This document shows positions 51,433 through 60,253 of a stretch of 64,000 nucleotides of DNA, in pieces (within the stretch, counting starts at the first letter, position 1; every line of letters starts with the position of its first letter). The position numbers were made by a program, and so were the translations under genes. The notes below the pieces were generated by a model, which was not told the DNA's origin, did no database searches, and saw only the letters and a list, made by a program, of their open reading frames with translations. This DNA comes from Streptomyces colonosanans (GTDB lineage: Bacteria > Actinomycetota > Actinomycetes > Streptomycetales > Streptomycetaceae): contig NZ_MLYP01000042.1 in NCBI RefSeq assembly GCF_001866645.1, forward strand, positions 62,001 to 126,000, in the 5' to 3' direction.

Positions 51433-52353
51433 GTGCAAGGGGTGTTGACCGGGTTCGCGGTCATCGCGGTAGTGATCGGCGTCGGCTATGCGATCGGGCG
51501 GCGTGGCTCTCTCGGCGACCAGGGCGGCGAGGTGCTGACCACGCTCGCCTTCCAGGTGGCGACCCCGGCCCTGCTGTTCACCACACTGGCCCGGGCCGAC
51601 CTGTCGGTGGTCTTCTCCAGCCGGCTGCTGGTGACGGCGCTGAGCACGGCGGCGGCCGGAGGCGCCTTCGTGACGGTCGGCGTCGTACGTCGCTGGGGGG
51701 TGGGCCGCACCACGATCGGCGCGCTGTGCTCCAGCTACGTCAACGCCGGCAATCTCGGCATCCCGATCGCCGCCTACGTCCTCGGCGACGCCTCACTGGT
51801 GGCCCCCGTCCTGCTGTTCCAGCAGATCGTGGTCACGCCCGTCGCCCTGACGGTCCTCGACCTCTCCGGCGCCGGTGAGAAGGGCGCCCTGTGGCAACGC
51901 CTGCTGACGCCGCTGCGCAACCCGATCGCGGTGGGCGCGCTGACCGGAGTCCTGACCTCGGCGACCGGACTGCACGTCCCCGGCCCGGTCATGGAGCCGC
52001 TGACCCTGATCGCCGACATGTCCGTCCCGGCCGTCCTGTTGGCCTTCGGCATCGCGCTGCGCGGCAGCACGGCCCCCGGCCGGGGCCGCGACCGCCACCT
52101 GGTGCTGCTCTCGGTCGCTCTGAAGTCGCTGGGCCAGCCGCTCGCCGCCTGGGCTCTGGCGACGGGCGTCTTCGGGCTGCACGGTGCCGAACTGCTCGAT
52201 GTGGTGGTCACCTCGGCCCTGCCCGCGGCCCAGAACCTGTTCACCTATGCCAGTCGCTACCGGGTGGGCGAGTCCCTGGCCCAGCAGTCGATCCTGTTGT
52301 CGACGCTGCTGTCGGTGCCGGTGTTGGTGGGGGTGGCGGCGTTGCTCGGGTGA
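51433..52353 (+). CDS. AEC-family transporter (auxin efflux carrier-like)
   Basis: A 306-aa membrane protein with about ten helices and the AEC pattern: an N-terminal FAVIAVVIGVGYAIGRRG, central NAGNLGIPIAAYVLG (the conserved N-x-G-x-x-G-x-P loop), and a C-terminal ALPAAQNLFTYASRYRVGE. The frame is open further upstream, but an ideal AAGGAGG ribosome site (51422-51428) decides GTG 51433. Likely an organic acid or amino-acid-derivative exporter; substrate unknown. Confidence 0.9.
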   Translation: MQGVLTGFAVIAVVIGVGYAIGRRGSLGDQGGEVLTTLAFQVATPALLFTTLARADLSVVFSSRLLVTALSTAAAGGAFVTVGVVRRWGVGRTTIGALCSSYVNAGNLGIPIAAYVLGDASLVAPVLLFQQIVVTPVALTVLDLSGAGEKGALWQRLLTPLRNPIAVGALTGVLTSATGLHVPGPVMEPLTLIADMSVPAVLLAFGIALRGSTAPGRGRDRHLVLLSVALKSLGQPLAAWALATGVFGLHGAELLDVVVTSALPAAQNLFTYASRYRVGESLAQQSILLSTLLSVPVLVGVAALLG

Positions 52354-52360
52354 CGAGCGG

Positions 52361-52945
52361 TCAGTCGACCGGGAACTCTCCGGTGTCGATCACGAGGTCG
52401 AAGGGGGCGGGGAGCTTGATGGTGTCGCCGAACTTGACGGCGCTGAGGACCCGGTAGACGTCACCGTTGGGCTCGCCGTACAGCGTTGCCGTGGGACCGC
52501 CTGTGGCCCAGCGGTCGACGAGGAGGTAGAAGGGAATACCGGCAGTCGCGTAGGCGGCGGTCTTGCTGACGCGATCGTGACGGACGCTGGAACGGGAGGT
52601 CACCTCGACAACGAGTTCAGCGAGGGCTGCCGGGATGTGGGTGTCCGCGTCGGCGCCGTCCGGCAATGGGGTCACCACGAGGTCCGGGATCAGCATGCCC
52701 AGACGGGAGGGCACAGCGATCGCGAGAGTTTGGTAGATCCCCCAGTCGTCGGGAATGACGGAGTAGAGCCGACGCTGGATACGTTCTGCGATCACGTTGT
52801 GTCGGCACGCGGGGGCAGGTGACACGGTGACGATCCCCTCGATGATCTCCACCTTGCTGCCCTCGGGCCATTCCATCTCCTCCCAGAACCGGACGAGGTC
52901 GTCCCAGTTCCGGTCAGGCTCCTGGCTCACGGTGAGTGCGCTCAT
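52361..52945 (-). CDS. Uma2-family (DUF820) putative restriction endonuclease-fold protein
   Basis: A 194-aa protein with the DUF820 fold, a PD-(D/E)XK relative: EIIEGIVTVSPAP, LIPDLVVTPLPD and the ELVVEVTSRSS strand with the expected D, E and downstream Lys of VSKTAAYATAGIPFYLLVD. The family is expanded in Streptomyces and cyanobacteria; biochemical role unknown. It is convergent with the AEC transporter (7 nt between stops) and intact, unlike the copy at 61640-62274. Confidence 0.88.
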   Translation of the reverse strand: MSALTVSQEPDRNWDDLVRFWEEMEWPEGSKVEIIEGIVTVSPAPACRHNVIAERIQRRLYSVIPDDWGIYQTLAIAVPSRLGMLIPDLVVTPLPDGADADTHIPAALAELVVEVTSRSSVRHDRVSKTAAYATAGIPFYLLVDRWATGGPTATLYGEPNGDVYRVLSAVKFGDTIKLPAPFDLVIDTGEFPVD

Positions 52946-53039
52946 GGCGGTCTCCAATCGGTCATCACCGATCCCAGCATGCCGAACGGGATCGGCGGCA
53001 GTCCACCGATCCCGTTCACCCGAATGGGAAAGCACCTGG

Positions 53040-54317
53040 TCAGGCGATACGTTCCCGCACCACGGGCGAGGCCGCGTACTCCGTGCCCGGCGCCGCGATG
53101 TCGTACGAGCCCTCCACCGCCTGGATCGCGTACTCGAAGCGCTCGGGGGTGTCCGTGTGCAGGGTGAGCAGCGGCTGCCCCTCCTGCACGGTCTCGCCCG
53201 GCTTGGCGTGCATCTCGACGCCCGCCGCCGCCTGCACCGGGTCCTCCTTGCGGGCGCGGCCGGCACCGAGGCGCCAGGCGGCGACGCCGATGTCGTAGGC
53301 GTCCAGGCGGGTCAGGACACCCGACGACGGCGCGGTGATCACGTGCTGTTCCCTCGACGTGGGCAGCGGCGCGTCCGGGTCCCCGCCCTGGGCCGTGATC
53401 ATGCGGCGCCAGACGTCCATCGCCGAGCCGTCGGCCAGGGCCTTGGCCGGGTCCACATCCGTCAGCCCGGCCGCGGCCAGCATCTCCCGCGCGAGGGCCA
53501 GGGTCAGTTCGACCACGTCCGCCGGGCCGCCGCCCGCCAGGACCTCCACCGACTCGCGGACCTCCAGCGCATTGCCCGCGGTCAGGCCGAGCGGCGCCGA
53601 CATGTCCGTCAGGAGCGCGACCGTCTTCACGCCGTGGTCCGTGCCCAGGCCGACCATCGTGGAGGCCAGTTCGCGCGCATCCTCGATCGTCTTCATGAAG
53701 GCGCCGGAGCCGACCTTCACGTCCAGGACCAGCGAACCCGTCCCCTCCGCGATCTTCTTGGACATGATGGACGAGGCGATCAGGGGGATGGCCTCCACCG
53801 TTCCCGTGACATCGCGCAGCGCGTAGAGCTTCTTGTCCGCGGGCGCCAGGCCATCGCCCGCGGCGCAGACCACCGCGCCGGTGGTGTCGAGGACGTGCAG
53901 CATCTCCTCGTTCGACAGCAGCGCACGCCAGCCGGGAATCGACTCCAGCTTGTCCAGCGTGCCGCCGGTGTGGCCGAGGCCGCGGCCCGACAGCTGCGGA
54001 ACGGCCGCGCCGCAGGCGGCGACCAGCGGGGCGAGCGGAAGCGTGATCTTGTCGCCGACGCCACCCGTGGAGTGCTTGTCGGCCGTGGGGCGCGACAGCG
54101 ACGAGAAGTCCATGCGCTCGCCCGAGGCGATCATAGCGGCGGTCCAGCGGGCGATCTCGCGCCGGTTCATGCCGTTGAGCAGGATCGCCATGGCCAGCGC
54201 GGACATCTGCTCGTCGGCGACCTCGCCCCGGGTGTAGGCGTCGATGACCCAGTCGATCTGCTCGTCGCTCAGCTCACCGCGGTCCCGCTTGGTGCGGATG
54301 ACGGAGATGGCGTCCAT
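53040..54317 (-). CDS. deoA: thymidine phosphorylase
   Basis: Phosphorolysis of thymidine and deoxyuridine to the base and deoxyribose-1-phosphate. The 425-aa protein has the N-terminal helical domain (MDAISVIRTKRDRGELSDEQIDWVIDAYTRGEV), the phosphate-binding KHSTGGVGDK and the family signature SGRGLGHTGGTLDKLE. It is preceded by a near-perfect operator and by a hairpin that isolates it from cdd, so it has its own promoter. Feeds the phosphomutase and DeoC. Confidence 0.95.
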   Translation of the reverse strand: MDAISVIRTKRDRGELSDEQIDWVIDAYTRGEVADEQMSALAMAILLNGMNRREIARWTAAMIASGERMDFSSLSRPTADKHSTGGVGDKITLPLAPLVAACGAAVPQLSGRGLGHTGGTLDKLESIPGWRALLSNEEMLHVLDTTGAVVCAAGDGLAPADKKLYALRDVTGTVEAIPLIASSIMSKKIAEGTGSLVLDVKVGSGAFMKTIEDARELASTMVGLGTDHGVKTVALLTDMSAPLGLTAGNALEVRESVEVLAGGGPADVVELTLALAREMLAAAGLTDVDPAKALADGSAMDVWRRMITAQGGDPDAPLPTSREQHVITAPSSGVLTRLDAYDIGVAAWRLGAGRARKEDPVQAAAGVEMHAKPGETVQEGQPLLTLHTDTPERFEYAIQAVEGSYDIAAPGTEYAASPVVRERIA

Positions 54318-54377
54318 GGCATTCCTTCCGGCAGGTTCACATCACTCATGCCCGTACAACTCTGTACGTACGGGACT

Positions 54378-54389
54378 CTACGCGCATAG
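54378..54389. promoter_or_regulatory. CTACGCGCATAG operator, deoA
   Basis: One mismatch to CTACGCGCGTAG. Flanking bases extend the symmetry (CTCTACGC / GCATAGAG). It lies 60 nt upstream of the deoA ATG and beyond the hairpin after cdd. Confidence 0.7.
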
Positions 54390-54405
54390 AGACAGGCGGC
54401 GAAGT

Positions 54406-54432
54406 GGCCCCTCCACACCAGGTGGAGGGGCC
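54406..54432 (-). terminator. hairpin after cdd
   Basis: A perfect 10-bp stem (GGCCCCTCCA at 54406-54415, complement at 54423-54432), 7-nt loop, placed 6 nt after the cdd stop. It separates the ABC-cdd operon from deoA. Confidence 0.75.
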
Positions 54433-54438
54433 GCGACT

Positions 54439-54846
54439 CTACTTCAGATGATCGGGGCCGAAGGCCTGCGGAAGCATCTCCGACAAGGGCACGATGCCCG
54501 CCGGTGTCTCCAACAGCAGCTCCGGGCCGCCGAATTCGTACAGCAACTGGCGGCAGCGGCCGCACGGCACCAGTACCGCGCCCTGGCCGTCGACGCAGAC
54601 GAAGTGCGTCAGCCGGCCGCCGCCGCTGAGCTGCAGCGCCGAGACCAGGCCGCATTCGGCGCACAGCCCGAGGCCGTACGAGGCATTCTCGACGTTGCAT
54701 CCGGTGACCGTGCGGCCGTCCTCGACGAGTGCCGCCGCGCCGACCGGATAGCCGGAGTACGGGACGTACGCCCGGGACATCGCGTCCCGGGCCGCCTCGC
54801 GCAGCGACTCCCAGCCCTCCCAGTCTCTGGCCTCGGGGGGCGTCAC
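54439..54846 (-). CDS. cdd: cytidine deaminase
   Basis: Deaminates cytidine and deoxycytidine to the uridine forms. The 135-aa protein has the zinc ligands and catalytic Glu in CNVENASYGLGLCAECG and PCGRCRQLL. A small N-terminal extension precedes the standard AYVPYSGYPVGAAAL segment. GTG 54846 overlaps the permease stop codon (GTGA), so it is the last gene of the ABC transporter operon and the imported nucleoside is deaminated by the same operon's product. Confidence 0.93.
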   Translation of the reverse strand: MTPPEARDWEGWESLREAARDAMSRAYVPYSGYPVGAAALVEDGRTVTGCNVENASYGLGLCAECGLVSALQLSGGGRLTHFVCVDGQGAVLVPCGRCRQLLYEFGGPELLLETPAGIVPLSEMLPQAFGPDHLK

Positions 54847-56135
54847 TTGCCCTGCCCCTTCCGGTAGCGCATACCGTCCGCCTTGGGCATCCGAAGGCGC
54901 TGCGCCGACAGCGACAGCACCAGCAGTGTGACCACGTAGGGGGTGGCGCCCACGAAGTCGCCGGGCACCTCCTTCGTCAACAGGTACCACGCCAGGATCA
55001 GCACGGCGATGACCGCGGTGACGGCGGCCTGCCACATCGCCTTGCGGTACAGCTTCCACAGGGCGAGAAGCGCCAGCAGCACGAAGAGCAGGAGCAGCAG
55101 CGCGTGCACGGTCTCACCGCCGTTGCGCAGCTGGAGCGCGTCGGAGAAGCCGAACAGGCCCGCACCCATGGCGACTCCGCCGGGCCGCCAGTTACCGAAG
55201 ATCATCGCCGCGAGACCGATGTAGCCGCGCCCGCCCGTCTGGCCTTCCAGATAGGTGTGCGAGGTGACCAGCGCGAGGAAGGCGCCGCCGAGTCCGGCGA
55301 GGCCGCCGGAGATGGCGACGGCCGCGTACTTGTACGAGTAGACGTGGACGCCGAGCGACTCGGCGGCGATCGGGTTCTCGCCGCAGGAGCGCAGCCGCAG
55401 GCCGAAGGGCGTACGCCACAGCAGCCACCAGCTGCCGACGAACAGGACCACGGCGAGGACGGTCACCACGGAGACGTCGGTGACCAGTCCGCCGAGGATG
55501 CCGGCGAGGTCGGAGACGAGGAACCAGTGGTGCTTCTCGATCGAGGAGAGTGCGTCGGACAGCCCCGGGACGGTGATGTGGGGCAGGCTGTCGACGGGCG
55601 GGGACTGCTTGGGGTTGCCGCCCTTTTCCGCTGGCGTGCCGTCCGCGAAGAAGATCTTGGCGAGATACTGGGTCGCACCGAGCGCGAGCAGGTTGACGGC
55701 GACACCGGAGACGATGTGGTCGACACCGAAGGTGATGGTGGCGACGGCGTGCACCAGACCGCCGATGACGCCGAAGCCGATACCGCAGAGCAGACCGAGC
55801 CAGGGGTTGGTCTGCCAGCCGAGCCAGCCCGCACCGAAGGTGCCGAGGATCATCATGCCCTCGAGGCCGATGTTGACCACACCGGCCCGCTCGGACCACA
55901 GACCCGCGAGACCGGCGAGGCCGATCGGCACGGCGAGGCCGAGTGCGGCGCTGATCTGGCCCTCGGAGGTGAGCTGGTCGGCGCCGGTGATGACGCGCAC
56001 GGCGGCGACCAGGATCAGCGCGCCCATGATGATCAGCAGGATCTGCGCGAGCGAGAAGCGGGAGCCCTTGGGCTGCTGGGACCCGCTCGCCTTGGCCGCC
56101 GCGGGGGGCGGCGTGTCGGTCATCGTGGCAGTCAC
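54843..56135 (-). CDS. nucleoside ABC transporter permease (YufQ-type)
   Basis: A 430-aa integral membrane protein, the BPD_transp_2 fold of the BMP-type nucleoside importers, with an LAVPIGLAGLAGLWSERAGVVNIGLEGMM signature. A hydrophilic N-terminal lead of about 30 residues comes first. GTG 56135 overlaps the upstream permease stop and follows a GGAGG sequence; ATG 56123 is an alternative start. Partner of the next permease and of the double-ABC ATPase. Confidence 0.88.
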   Translation of the reverse strand: MTATMTDTPPPAAAKASGSQQPKGSRFSLAQILLIIMGALILVAAVRVITGADQLTSEGQISAALGLAVPIGLAGLAGLWSERAGVVNIGLEGMMILGTFGAGWLGWQTNPWLGLLCGIGFGVIGGLVHAVATITFGVDHIVSGVAVNLLALGATQYLAKIFFADGTPAEKGGNPKQSPPVDSLPHITVPGLSDALSSIEKHHWFLVSDLAGILGGLVTDVSVVTVLAVVLFVGSWWLLWRTPFGLRLRSCGENPIAAESLGVHVYSYKYAAVAISGGLAGLGGAFLALVTSHTYLEGQTGGRGYIGLAAMIFGNWRPGGVAMGAGLFGFSDALQLRNGGETVHALLLLLFVLLALLALWKLYRKAMWQAAVTAVIAVLILAWYLLTKEVPGDFVGATPYVVTLLVLSLSAQRLRMPKADGMRYRKGQGK

Positions 56136-57262
56136 TTCGCCACCTCCAGGTTCTCGGTCGGGGCGGCGGCCTGGGCGGCGAGTTCCGCGCCGACGCGCTG
56201 CTGCTGGCGCTTGAGGCCGTAGCGGCGCACGACCTCGTAGGCGACGACGACGCACAGGACGATGACGCCCTGGATGACGCCCAGGATCTCCTTGTCGTAG
56301 CCCTGGAACTCCAGGTGGTTCGTGGTGCGCTCCAGGAAGCCCCAGAGCAGGGCGCCCAGCGCGATGCCGACCGGGTGGTTGCGGCCGAGCAGCGCGATCG
56401 CGATGCCGGTGAAGCCGATGCCGACCGGGAAGTCGTTGCTGAACTGGTGGCTGTCGTTCAGCAGGGTCGGCATGCCGATCAGACCGGCCACCGCACCAGA
56501 GATGATCATGCTGGTGGCGACCATCCGCTTGACGCTGACGCCGCTGGCCGCGGCCGCGCTCTCGGACTGGCCGACGGTCCGCAGGTCGAAGCCGAAGCGG
56601 GTGCGGCCGAGCACGAACCAGTACGCGATGCCGACGATCACGGCGACCACGATGAAGCCCCACACCGTGCCCGCCGGGCCTCCGTCGATGGAGAAGAACC
56701 AGGAGTCCTTGGGCAGCGGCTTCGTCGAGACGAGGGTGCCGCCCTGCTGCAACTCTCCGAGCCGGCCGGGCTGGAGGAAGTAGGCGATGATCGCCGTGGC
56801 GATGGAGTTCAGCATGATGGTCGCGATGACCTCGCTGACGCCGCGGGTCACCTTGAGGACGCCCGCGATGGCCGCCCACAGGGCGCCGACGCCCATCGCG
56901 CACAGGATGATCAGCGGGATGGCGATGAACCCGGGCAGGTTCAGCGCTCCGCCGAGGACGGCCGCGATGAACGCGGCGAGCCGGTACTGGCCGTCGACAC
57001 CGATGTTGAACAGGTTCATGCGGAAGCCGATGGCCACCGCGACGCCGGCGAGATAGTACGTGGTCGCCTTGTTCAGGATGTAGACCTGGCTGTCACTGGC
57101 GGAGCCGTACGTGATCATGTCGCTGAAGGCGGCGAACGGGTCCTTGCCCGTGCCGAGTATCACCAGGGTGGTGACGACCAGGGCGGCGACGACCGCGAGC
57201 AGCGGCGCCGCGACACCCAGGAGCAGCCGCTCCTTGTCGATCCGTGAGGTCAGCTTGTTCAT
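56132..57262 (-). CDS. nucleoside ABC transporter permease (YufP-type)
   Basis: A 376-aa membrane protein with about ten helices and the related BPD_transp_2 signature (YLAGVAVAIGFRMNLFNIGVDGQY). A periplasmic loop of 70 or so residues lies in the middle. It overlaps the ATPase gene and the second permease gene by 4 nt each. Forms the channel with the other permease. Confidence 0.88.
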   Translation of the reverse strand: MNKLTSRIDKERLLLGVAAPLLAVVAALVVTTLVILGTGKDPFAAFSDMITYGSASDSQVYILNKATTYYLAGVAVAIGFRMNLFNIGVDGQYRLAAFIAAVLGGALNLPGFIAIPLIILCAMGVGALWAAIAGVLKVTRGVSEVIATIMLNSIATAIIAYFLQPGRLGELQQGGTLVSTKPLPKDSWFFSIDGGPAGTVWGFIVVAVIVGIAYWFVLGRTRFGFDLRTVGQSESAAAASGVSVKRMVATSMIISGAVAGLIGMPTLLNDSHQFSNDFPVGIGFTGIAIALLGRNHPVGIALGALLWGFLERTTNHLEFQGYDKEILGVIQGVIVLCVVVAYEVVRRYGLKRQQQRVGAELAAQAAAPTENLEVAK

Positions 57263-58836
57263 TCGGCGGCGTCCTCTGCGTGCTCCGTGTCCTCCGGGCC
57301 CTCCAGGTGGCCGGTGGCCGCACCCGTCATGGCGGAGCCCAGCTCCTCGGGAGTGATGGTGGCGGGGTCGGCGTCGGCGACCAGGCGGCCGCGGTACATC
57401 ACCCGCAGGGTGTCGGAGAGCCCGATCAGCTCGTCCAGGTCGGCGGATATCAGCAGCACCGCCAGGCCCTCGCGGCGGGCCTCACGGATCTGGTCCCAGA
57501 TCTGCGCCTGCGCACCGACGTCCACACCGCGCGTGGGGTGGGCGGCGATGAGCAGCTTGGGGTGGTGGCTCATCTCGCGGCCGACGATCAGCTTCTGCTG
57601 GTTGCCGCCGGACAGGGACGCGGAGGTCACGTCGATGCCGGGCGTGCGGACGTCGTACTCGCGCACGATGCGCTCGGTGTCGGCGCGCGCGGCCTTGATA
57701 TCGATCAGGCCGCCCTTGGAGTTGGGCCGCTCGGTGACATGGCCGAGGATGCGGTTCTCCCACAGCGGCGCCTCGAGCAGCAGCCCGTGCCGGTGGCGGT
57801 CCTCGGGGATGTACCCGATGCCGCCCTCGCGGCGCTTGCGGGTCGGCGTGTTCGAGATGGCGTCGCCGTCGAGGCTGATGACGCCACTGTCGGGGGCGCG
57901 CATGCCCATGATCGCCTCGACCAGCTCGGACTGGCCGTTGCCCTCCACACCGGCGATGCCGAGGACCTCGCCCTTGTGGATGGTAAAGCCGATGTCGTCG
58001 AGGATGATCCGCTCGATGCCGTCGAGGTCGGTCTGCGTCAGGCGCAGCGCGTCCACGGTGAGCATCGGGACGTCCGTGACGGTGGAATCCTCGGTCTCCG
58101 GCGAGGGCAGTTCGCTGCCGACCATCAGTTCGGCGAGCTGCTTGGAGGTGGTGGTCTTCGGGTCGGCGGTGCCGACGGTGGTGCCGCGCCGGATGACGGT
58201 GATCTCGTCAGCGACGTTCAGCACCTCGCCCAGCTTGTGCGAGATGAAGATGACCGTGAGGCCCTCGGACTTGAGCTCGCGCAGGTTGTCGAAGAGCGCG
58301 TCGACCTCCTGCGGCACGAGGACCGCGGTGGGCTCGTCGAGGATGAGGGTGCGGGCGCCGCGGTAGAGGACCTTGAGGATCTCCACACGCTGGCGGTCGG
58401 CGACGCCGAGCTGTTCGAGGAGCACGTCGGGCCGCACGTTCAGCCCGTACGCGTCCGAGATCTCGTTGATCTTCTTGCGGGCCTTGGCCCCGATGCCGTA
58501 CAGCTTCTCCGCGCCGAGGACGACGTTCTCGAGGACGGTGAGGTTGTCGGCGAGCATGAAGTGCTGGTGCACCATGCCGATGCCGCGCGCGATGGCGTCG
58601 GCGGGGTTGTGGAACGAGACCTGTTCGCCGTCGACGGTGATGGTGCCCTCGTCCGGCTTCTGCATGCCGTAAAGGATCTTCATCAGCGTGGACTTGCCGG
58701 CACCGTTCTCACCGCAGAGGGCGTGGACGGTGCCCTTGCGGACGGTGATGTCGATGTCGCGGTTGGCGACAACGCCGGGGAAGCGCTTGGTGATGCCGCG
58801 CAGTTCGACGGCAGCGGGAGGGCTGGACGCGTTGAT
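57259..58836 (-). CDS. nucleoside ABC transporter ATPase (two ABC modules), ATC start
   Basis: A 525-aa RbsA-type double ATPase. Module 1: GENGAGKS, LILDEPTAV. Module 2: a degenerate P-loop (GVEGNGQS), LSGGNQQK and a Walker B region of the LLIAAHPTRGVD type. The correct frame has an in-frame stop just upstream and no ATG, GTG or TTG before the first P-loop. The only start with good spacing is an ATC (58834-58836), 8 nt after GAGGAG (58845-58850); it gives INASSPPAAVELRGITKRFPG, the expected N-terminus. Powers nucleoside import with the two permeases and the lipoprotein. Confidence 0.85.
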   Translation of the reverse strand: MNASSPPAAVELRGITKRFPGVVANRDIDITVRKGTVHALCGENGAGKSTLMKILYGMQKPDEGTITVDGEQVSFHNPADAIARGIGMVHQHFMLADNLTVLENVVLGAEKLYGIGAKARKKINEISDAYGLNVRPDVLLEQLGVADRQRVEILKVLYRGARTLILDEPTAVLVPQEVDALFDNLRELKSEGLTVIFISHKLGEVLNVADEITVIRRGTTVGTADPKTTTSKQLAELMVGSELPSPETEDSTVTDVPMLTVDALRLTQTDLDGIERIILDDIGFTIHKGEVLGIAGVEGNGQSELVEAIMGMRAPDSGVISLDGDAISNTPTRKRREGGIGYIPEDRHRHGLLLEAPLWENRILGHVTERPNSKGGLIDIKAARADTERIVREYDVRTPGIDVTSASLSGGNQQKLIVGREMSHHPKLLIAAHPTRGVDVGAQAQIWDQIREARREGLAVLLISADLDELIGLSDTLRVMYRGRLVADADPATITPEELGSAMTGAATGHLEGPEDTEHAEDAAE

Positions 58837-58909
58837 GGCGCACTCTCCTCAAGGGAAAGGGACTTCGGGGGAGGGCGGGCGTCGGCGACGCTAGCGCGGC
58901 AACTCATAG

Positions 58910-58921
58910 CTACACGCGTAG
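58910..58921. promoter_or_regulatory. CTACACGCGTAG operator, ABC-cdd operon
   Basis: One mismatch to the palindrome, 73 nt before the ABC ATPase start. It is in the 212-bp gap between the lipoprotein gene and the ATPase gene, so the operon has its own promoter in addition to read-through from the lipoprotein gene. Confidence 0.7.
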
Positions 58922-59048
58922 AGTTGACACATTGTTATGGCCCGGCGCGGGGGGCGGTGTGCACCCCCGCACCGAGCCGTGGTCCGCCGGGACCGTCAGG
59001 TCACGGGAAGGTCCGCACGATCCCGTGCACCGTCCCGCGACCGCCGGG

Positions 59049-60107
59049 TCACGGGGTCGTCTTGACCTTGATCTTGCCGTCGATGATGCCCTGCTGGGCG
59101 GCGTCGAGCTTGGCCTTGATGTCGTCGATGAAGCCACCGCTGGTGGAGAGCGAGACACCCTTCTCGGCCAGGGAGTAGCTGTGGGTGCCGGTCAGCGGCT
59201 TGCCGTCCTTGACGGACTTGATCAGCTCGTAGACGCCGACGTCGACGTTCTTGACGACCGAGGTCAGGATCGACTTCTTGTACTTGGCCAGACCCGGGAT
59301 GTTGTACTGGTCCGAGTCGACACCGATGCCCCAGGCGCCCTTCTTGCCGCTGACGGCCTCGATCGAGCCGTTGCCGGAGGAGCCGGCCGCGCTGTAGATG
59401 ACGTCGGCGCCCTTGTCGAGCATGCCCTGCGCGGCTTCCTTGCCCTTGTCGGGGGAGCTGAAGCCGGAGGTGTCCGAGCCGTGGCTCAGGTACTGGGTAT
59501 CGATCTTGATCTTCTTGTTGGTGTCCTGGACACCCTGGACGAAGCCCGCCTCGAACTTCTTGATGAGCGGGACGTCCACGCCTCCGATGTAGCCGACGTG
59601 GTTGCTCTTCGTCTTCAGGGCGGCCGCGACGCCGGCCAGGTAGGAGCCCTGCTCCTCGGTGAAGACGATGCTGTCGGTGTTCTTCGTGTTCACCACGGAG
59701 TCGACGATGCCGAAGGTGGTCTTCGGGAACTTCGCCGCAACCTTGGTCATGGAGTTGGAGTAGGCGTAGCCGACACCGATGATCGGGTTGTAGCCCGCGG
59801 AGGCGAGGTCCGAGAGGCGCTGCTCGCGGTCGGCCTCGGTGTCCGTGGTCTTCGCGGTCAGCTCCTTGAGCGAACCGCCGAACTCGGACTTGGCCTTGTC
59901 GGCGCCGCGCGCGGCGGAGTCGTTGAAGGAGTGGTCGCCACGGCCGCCGACGTCAAACGCGAGACCGATCTTGACACCGTTCTTGCCCGAATCGGACGAG
60001 CCCGACCCGGAATCCTTCTCGTTGGACGTGCTGCCACACGCGGTGGCGGAAAGCGCGAGGGCCGCGGTCGCGAGACACGCGGCAGAGATCTTGGCTACCC
60101 GGCGCAA
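59049..60107 (-). CDS. BMP-family nucleoside-binding lipoprotein
   Basis: A 352-aa substrate-binding lipoprotein of the BmpA/PnrA (Med) type: basic signal RRVAKISAACLATAALAL with ATAC as lipobox (lipid on Cys near residue 24), a Ser/Gly-rich linker, and the domain with VKIGLAFDVGGRGDHSFND, NPIIGVGYAYSNSM and GVDSDQYNIPG. TTG 60107 is preferred because an AAGGAG sequence precedes it; the longer TTG frame start at 60122 is less likely. Delivers purine/pyrimidine nucleosides to the ABC transporter encoded next. Confidence 0.88.
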   Translation of the reverse strand: MRRVAKISAACLATAALALSATACGSTSNEKDSGSGSSDSGKNGVKIGLAFDVGGRGDHSFNDSAARGADKAKSEFGGSLKELTAKTTDTEADREQRLSDLASAGYNPIIGVGYAYSNSMTKVAAKFPKTTFGIVDSVVNTKNTDSIVFTEEQGSYLAGVAAALKTKSNHVGYIGGVDVPLIKKFEAGFVQGVQDTNKKIKIDTQYLSHGSDTSGFSSPDKGKEAAQGMLDKGADVIYSAAGSSGNGSIEAVSGKKGAWGIGVDSDQYNIPGLAKYKKSILTSVVKNVDVGVYELIKSVKDGKPLTGTHSYSLAEKGVSLSTSGGFIDDIKAKLDAAQQGIIDGKIKVKTTP

Positions 60108-60165
60108 GGGGGGCTCCTTCAACCTGACCGAAGCGCCACTTCCGGCGCTGGTTTTCGCCGCATCG

Positions 60166-60177
60166 TAACGCGCGTAG
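60166..60177. promoter_or_regulatory. TAACGCGCGTAG operator-like site, BMP lipoprotein gene
   Basis: Two mismatches, both in the left half. The right half GCGCGTAG is intact. It lies 58 nt before the start of the lipoprotein gene. The weakest member of the set, but in the expected place. Confidence 0.6.
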
Positions 60178-60253
60178 ATGCCAGATAAAGCCCTCTTCGG
60201 AAGCCGTTATCGGATTGACGCGAACAGGTCTTGAACGTATAGGTCGCCCCGGG

